From UBA9410 sp036123635 (GTDB lineage Bacteria; Actinomycetota; Acidimicrobiia; Acidimicrobiales; MedAcidi-G1), in NCBI GenBank assembly GCA_036123635.1, contig JAZADL010000133.1, forward strand, positions 1 to 15,239: a DNA stretch of 15,239 nt, written 5' to 3'. The position numbers and the translations under genes are program-made. Below are positions 12,209-15,239 of this stretch, one piece after another. Positions within the stretch are counted from its first letter, which is position 1; every line of letters begins with the position of its first letter. The notes under the pieces were generated by a model, which searched no databases, was not told the DNA's origin, and worked only from the letters and a program-made list of their open reading frames with translations.

Positions 12209-13068
12209 CCACCACCGTTATTGTCACCGGCACCGGGACGCCGATCGCTACCGCCGACCGGGCGGGCCCCGGGGTGCTGATCGTCTACGAAGGGTCCGGG
12301 GAAACGGTACGGCTCCAGTTCGACGCCGGCCGGTCTACCGTCATGCGGCTAATCGGGGCCGGTACGTCACCCGGCGGGCTGGACGCTGTGTTCCTCACCC
12401 ACCACCACTCCGACCACCTAGTGGGCCTGGACGACCTACTCCTCACCCGGTGGGTACTGGACCGGCAGTGGGACCTGCCGCCCATCCCAGTGGTAGCGCC
12501 CGCTGGGCCCTGCATCCGGTTCGTGGGCGGCCTGCTCGACCGGTGGGACGAGGACCTGGCGGTGCGAGCGGCCCACGCCGGTCGGGACCGGGGCCCCGAG
12601 GTCGATATAAGGCCCTTTGACCTGCCGTCGGCACCGACGGAGGTCTGGCGGACCGCCGACGTCCGGGTGCTGGCCGGCCGGGTCCGCCATGAGCCGGTGC
12701 ATCCGGCGGTCGGCTACCGGGTCGAGACCCCGGATGGCGTAGTAGTGGTTTCCGGCGACACGTTGGTATGTGACGAGGTCGCCGACTTGGCAGCGGGAAC
12801 CGACGTGCTGGTCTACGAGGCCATGCGGTTCTCCGAGGTTCAGGGGCTGCCCGAGCACCGGAGGTTTATCCTTGACTACCACGCCGACACGGTCGCTATC
12901 GGTCGCCAGGCTGAGGACCTAGGCGTTTCCCGGCTTGTGCTCACCCACCTCCTCCCGCCTCCAGAGTCGGAGGCCGACGAACAGGCTTTCGAGGACGATG
13001 TCCGGTCCGGTGGCTACACGGGTGACGTGGTCGTGGCCCGGGATCTCACAGCGGTCATCCTGCCCTGA
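12205..13068 (+). CDS. RNase Z-like metallo-beta-lactamase-fold hydrolase
   Basis: A zinc hydrolase-like protein of 287 residues. The metal-binding motif is THHHSDHLVGL with H66-x-H68-x-D70-H71. Later elements are EPVHPAVGYRVE, SGDT (third metal-ligand Asp), YEAM, then YHADTVAIGRQAEDLGVSRLVLTHLLPP. The order GYR-E, SGDT, a His in the HxDT/HST position and L-V-L-T-H near the end matches the tRNase Z/ElaC branch of the fold more than the lactamase or glyoxalase branch. A role in tRNA 3' processing is possible but not shown: a flexible-arm exosite is not evident, and arylsulfatase-type relatives look similar. The start is ATG 12205, where a purine-rich GGGAAGGAGG ends next to the ATG; the overlap with the previous stop supports coupled translation. 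Confidence 0.82.
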   Translation: MTTTVIVTGTGTPIATADRAGPGVLIVYEGSGETVRLQFDAGRSTVMRLIGAGTSPGGLDAVFLTHHHSDHLVGLDDLLLTRWVLDRQWDLPPIPVVAPAGPCIRFVGGLLDRWDEDLAVRAAHAGRDRGPEVDIRPFDLPSAPTEVWRTADVRVLAGRVRHEPVHPAVGYRVETPDGVVVVSGDTLVCDEVADLAAGTDVLVYEAMRFSEVQGLPEHRRFILDYHADTVAIGRQAEDLGVSRLVLTHLLPPPESEADEQAFEDDVRSGGYTGDVVVARDLTAVILP

Positions 13069-13095
13069 GCGGCTTTCGGCCGTCCGGTCGGCGAT

Positions 13096-13809
13096 TTAGG
13101 AGTCATGGAGGACGAACCGGATCCGCTTAAATCCTTTTCCCTTTGACTCCGTCTTTACGACTTCTAGACGCCCAACTTGGCCGGTGGATGAAACATGGGT
13201 CCCGCCGTCGGCCTGCTTGTCCAGGCCGACGATGTCCACTACCCGGATCTCGTCCACCGACTCGGGTACCAGGTTGACCTTGGTGCGGATGAGCTCCCGG
13301 TCCAGTACCGCCTCGCCGCGGGGGAGGAACGAGACCTCGATGGGGCGGTCGGCGGCGATCTCAGTGTTGCATAGAGCCTCTACCTCGGCTCCGAAGCCGT
13401 CGGGTAACTGGTCGACTTCGAAGTCCATGCGCCCTGAGAGGGCGTCCATGTTCCCGCCGGTTACCACCCGCTTCCAGTGCTTCCACATCACGCCGCACAG
13501 CACGTGCATGGCGGTGTGGGTGCGCATCATGTGGCGCCGTCGCTCGTCGTCGACCTCGCCGGTGACTGTGGTATCAACCTCGGGGACCGGTCCGGCCAAC
13601 GTGTGGAGGACCCTCCCGTCGATGGTCCGGACGTCCAGGACGGCGGCGGCCCCGGTCGCCCACACCAGGTGGCCCGTGTCGTGCGGCTGACCTCCACTGG
13701 TGGCGTAGAAGGCCGTGCGATCCAATTCCACCCGGTCGCCGCTCACGGCAATCACAGTGGCGCCAAACGACCGTAGGTCGGCATCTCGAAGGTACAGACG
13801 GTCGGTCAC
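13096..13809 (-). CDS. Free-standing alanyl-tRNA editing protein (AlaX family)
   Basis: Hydrolyses Ser or Gly wrongly attached to tRNA-Ala, acting in trans to alanyl-tRNA synthetase; cytosolic. The 237 residues comprise an N-terminal barrel-like part with FYATSGGQPHDTG (GGQ at 39-41) and the editing domain with first zinc motif H98-T-A-M-H102 and second motif region QADGGTHVSSTGQVG (H205). Size and the GGQ element fit the AlaX-M class. The position usually held by Cys in CGGTH is D201 here; I recall this variant in free-standing AlaX proteins, but that is from memory. The C-terminus KTESKGKGFKRIRF is typical. The start is GTG 13809, which overlaps the stop of the upstream gene by 4 nt, so it is the second gene of a minus-strand operon. 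Confidence 0.92.
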   Translation of the reverse strand: MTDRLYLRDADLRSFGATVIAVSGDRVELDRTAFYATSGGQPHDTGHLVWATGAAAVLDVRTIDGRVLHTLAGPVPEVDTTVTGEVDDERRRHMMRTHTAMHVLCGVMWKHWKRVVTGGNMDALSGRMDFEVDQLPDGFGAEVEALCNTEIAADRPIEVSFLPRGEAVLDRELIRTKVNLVPESVDEIRVVDIVGLDKQADGGTHVSSTGQVGRLEVVKTESKGKGFKRIRFVLHDS

Positions 13810-14309
13810 CCGTTGCTCCTGTCCGTTGCCCAGTCGTCGGGGCGTTTACCACCGACCGCCACCCTCAGCTCACCATCCACTACCTGCCAGGCCAAGGCCC
13901 CGAGGCCCCGCCCGTCGGCAGGCCAAGTCGACAACGGGTCACACGAGTCCACGAAGGTCGAGGTGCCGGCGTCCCATTGGACCAGACAGTGGTCGGCCCC
14001 GCCGGGGGTCCGGGCCGAGAAGGCAGACCATCCGGTGGTCGGGTCGGGCCCGGTGTGGGTGATCCAGAGGGGAAGATCCCGGCCAACTAGATCAGGGAAG
14101 GGCACTGGACCGTTCTCGGCAATCTCGGCGGCCAGGTCAGCGGCATTGATCCCCCGGAAGTCGGGATCACCCAACTGAACTTCGACGACATTGGTAGATC
14201 CGGCTAGCCAGAGGATTACCACCAGCGCCCCGACGGCTCCAACCAGTGCCACGGCGGTGACGGCCAGGGCCCGACGAACGTCGAACCGGATCCCATGGGC
14301 CACGGTCAT
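13806..14309 (-). CDS. Membrane-anchored protein with possible degenerate Rieske-like domain
   Basis: A 167-residue protein. Residues about 14-37 (LAVTAVALVGAVGALVVILWLAG) form one transmembrane helix, with a short cytoplasmic start and an outside domain of about 130 residues. That domain has NGPVPFPDLVGRDLPLWITHTG, then HCLVQWDAGTSTFVDSCDPLSTWPADGRGL, and ends GELRVAVGGKRPDDW. The layout, with a Cys in C-x-V-x-W, a second Cys after F-x-D, and a closing DGRGL, resembles a Rieske ferredoxin fold, but the two His ligands and CxH pairs are not present, so an iron-sulfur cluster is unlikely; the two cysteines could form a disulfide. The domain assignment is inference. It is the first gene of an operon with AlaX; AAAGG lies about 11 nt before ATG 14309. 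Confidence 0.75.
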   Translation of the reverse strand: MTVAHGIRFDVRRALAVTAVALVGAVGALVVILWLAGSTNVVEVQLGDPDFRGINAADLAAEIAENGPVPFPDLVGRDLPLWITHTGPDPTTGWSAFSARTPGGADHCLVQWDAGTSTFVDSCDPLSTWPADGRGLGALAWQVVDGELRVAVGGKRPDDWATDRSNG

Positions 14310-14383
14310 TAGGTGTGACGCCTTTCTCTCTGAAATCGCCGTCCGGGCACCGATCCGTTGGGGACCACCGACCCGGTGCTGCC

Positions 14384-14390
14384 TAGTATC
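14384..14390. promoter_or_regulatory. Candidate divergent promoter core between sucC and the minus-strand operon
   Basis: TAGTAT (14384-14389) fits a -10 for sucC and would leave a leader of about 65 nt. TTGGGG lies 20 nt upstream, rather far for a -35. Read on the other strand the same bases give GATACT, a -10-like hexamer for the minus-strand operon, with about 70 nt to ATG 14309. Confidence 0.35.
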
Positions 14391-14460
14391 GCCCCGGTTC
14401 GGGCCGCCGGTGAATGTCGGCTCCCGGGAACGACCTACGTGCCTGTGGGAGGAAGCCAGA

Positions 14461-15239
14461 GTGGACCTGTTCGAGTATCAGGGCAAGCAGTTCTTCGCCC
14501 AGTACGGCATGCCGGTGTCGGCCGGAGAGGTGGCGCTGACCGTCGACGAGGCGGTAGACGCCGCCGAACGCCTGGGCACCCCGGTAATGGTCAAGGCCCA
14601 GGTCCACACGGGCGGCAGGGGCAAGGCGGGGGGCATCAAGTTCGCCGCCACACTCGACGACGTCCGGACCCACGCCAGTGACATCCTCGGGCTGGACATC
14701 CGGGGCCACGTGGTGGGCCGGGTGTGGATCGAGAAGGCCTCCGACATCGCCGACGAGTATTACGCCTCGTTCACCCTGGACCGCTCGGCCAAGAAGCACC
14801 TGGGCATGCTGTCAGCCGAGGGGGGTGTCGAAATCGAGACGGTGGCGGTCGAGAACCCTGACGCCATCGCCAAAGTCTGGGTTGACCCGGTCGACGGGTT
14901 GGACGAGGCCACGGCCCGTGACTGGGTCGAAGCGGCCAACCTGCCGGAGGCGGCCGTGGAAGGCACCGTGGACGTCCTGCTAAAGCTCTACGCGGCATAC
15001 GTAGACGGTGACGCCGACCTGGTGGAGATCAACCCGCTGATCCTCACACCGGAGGGTCGGATCCACGTTCTGGACGCCAAGGTCACGCTGGATGCCAATT
15101 CGGTGTTCCGCCACGAGGACTACGCGGCGTACGACGAGACCCCGACCCGGGACGAACGGGAGACAGCGGCCCACGCCCGGGGCCTCCAGTACGTGGGGTT
15201 GGACGGCTCGGTGGGAGTGATCGCCAACGGCGCTGGCCT
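14461..15239 (+). CDS. sucC: Succinate-CoA ligase beta subunit (3'-truncated by window edge)
   Basis: The beta subunit of succinyl-CoA synthetase, which couples succinyl-CoA cleavage to nucleotide triphosphate formation in the TCA cycle and pairs with the alpha subunit SucD. About 259 of the expected 385-390 residues are present. The N-terminus VDLFEYQGKQFFAQYGMPV and the ATP-grasp segment VMVKAQVHTGGRGKAGGIKFA are typical. YYASFTLDRSAKKHLGMLSAEGGVEIE follows, then DLVEINPLILTPEGRIHVLDAKVTLDANSVFRH with the metal-binding E-I-N. The start GTG 14461 has GGGAGG at 14447-14452, 8 nt upstream. The frame is open to the last base; sucD is probably next, outside the window. Nucleotide preference cannot be decided from the part seen. 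Confidence 0.95.
   Translation, partial: MDLFEYQGKQFFAQYGMPVSAGEVALTVDEAVDAAERLGTPVMVKAQVHTGGRGKAGGIKFAATLDDVRTHASDILGLDIRGHVVGRVWIEKASDIADEYYASFTLDRSAKKHLGMLSAEGGVEIETVAVENPDAIAKVWVDPVDGLDEATARDWVEAANLPEAAVEGTVDVLLKLYAAYVDGDADLVEINPLILTPEGRIHVLDAKVTLDANSVFRHEDYAAYDETPTRDERETAAHARGLQYVGLDGSVGVIANGAG

Noticed and set aside
1..15239. CRISPR array, prophage, defence island or secondary-metabolite cluster
   Set aside because: No spaced direct repeats, integrase, transposase or biosynthetic enzymes were found.

Overview
The window comes from a high-GC bacterium. Housekeeping genes, start codons rich in GTG, and the topA, tmk, holB order point to an actinomycete-like (Actinomycetota) chromosome. 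The style of several proteins, such as an actinobacterial-type TopA and an HAD-IB phosphatase with a C-terminal membrane helix, would suit Acidimicrobiia. That placement is inference. There is no sign of phage, insertion sequence, CRISPR or plasmid; this is core chromosome.

Layout. Positions 1-1173 hold the 3' two thirds of a glutamine-dependent NAD+ synthetase gene, cut by the window edge. A 248-bp regulatory gap with a palindrome and two candidate promoters precedes a SigB/RpoD-like sigma factor (1422-2360). A selenocysteine tRNA gene, selC, lies on the minus strand at 2414-2509. It is followed by a tiny membrane-peptide ORF and a convergent HAD-IB phosphatase on the minus strand (2671-3486). 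A coupled anti-anti-sigma/anti-sigma pair follows (3685-4475). After a 374-bp spacer comes a replication block on the plus strand: topA, an MFS transporter, tmk and holB (4850-11159), the last three genes joined by 4-base stop/start overlaps. A short-chain dehydrogenase on the minus strand converges on holB. Divergent from it are a small unrecognised protein and an RNase Z-like metallo-beta-lactamase-fold protein. A two-gene minus-strand operon (membrane-anchored protein with a possible degenerate Rieske domain, then AlaX) faces them. The window ends inside sucC.

The strongest unusual signal is in topA. Between its C-terminal Gly-Phe-Gly-Pro-Tyr repeats lies an in-frame segment of about 150 residues (6986-7444). 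It reads like the 2B subdomain of a UvrD/PcrA helicase, including the Pro-Lys-Arg-Gly-Val-Gly equivalent of the duplex-binding GIG motif, but carries no helicase motor motifs. This looks like a domain graft giving topoisomerase I an extra duplex-DNA or partner-binding module. Other points worth a second look are selC (implying UGA recoding elsewhere in the genome), a HolB that lacks the zinc-module cysteines, an ECF-type promoter candidate before the sigma factor, and a recurring pattern of a -10-like hexamer 6-7 nt before the start codon, suggesting leaderless transcripts.
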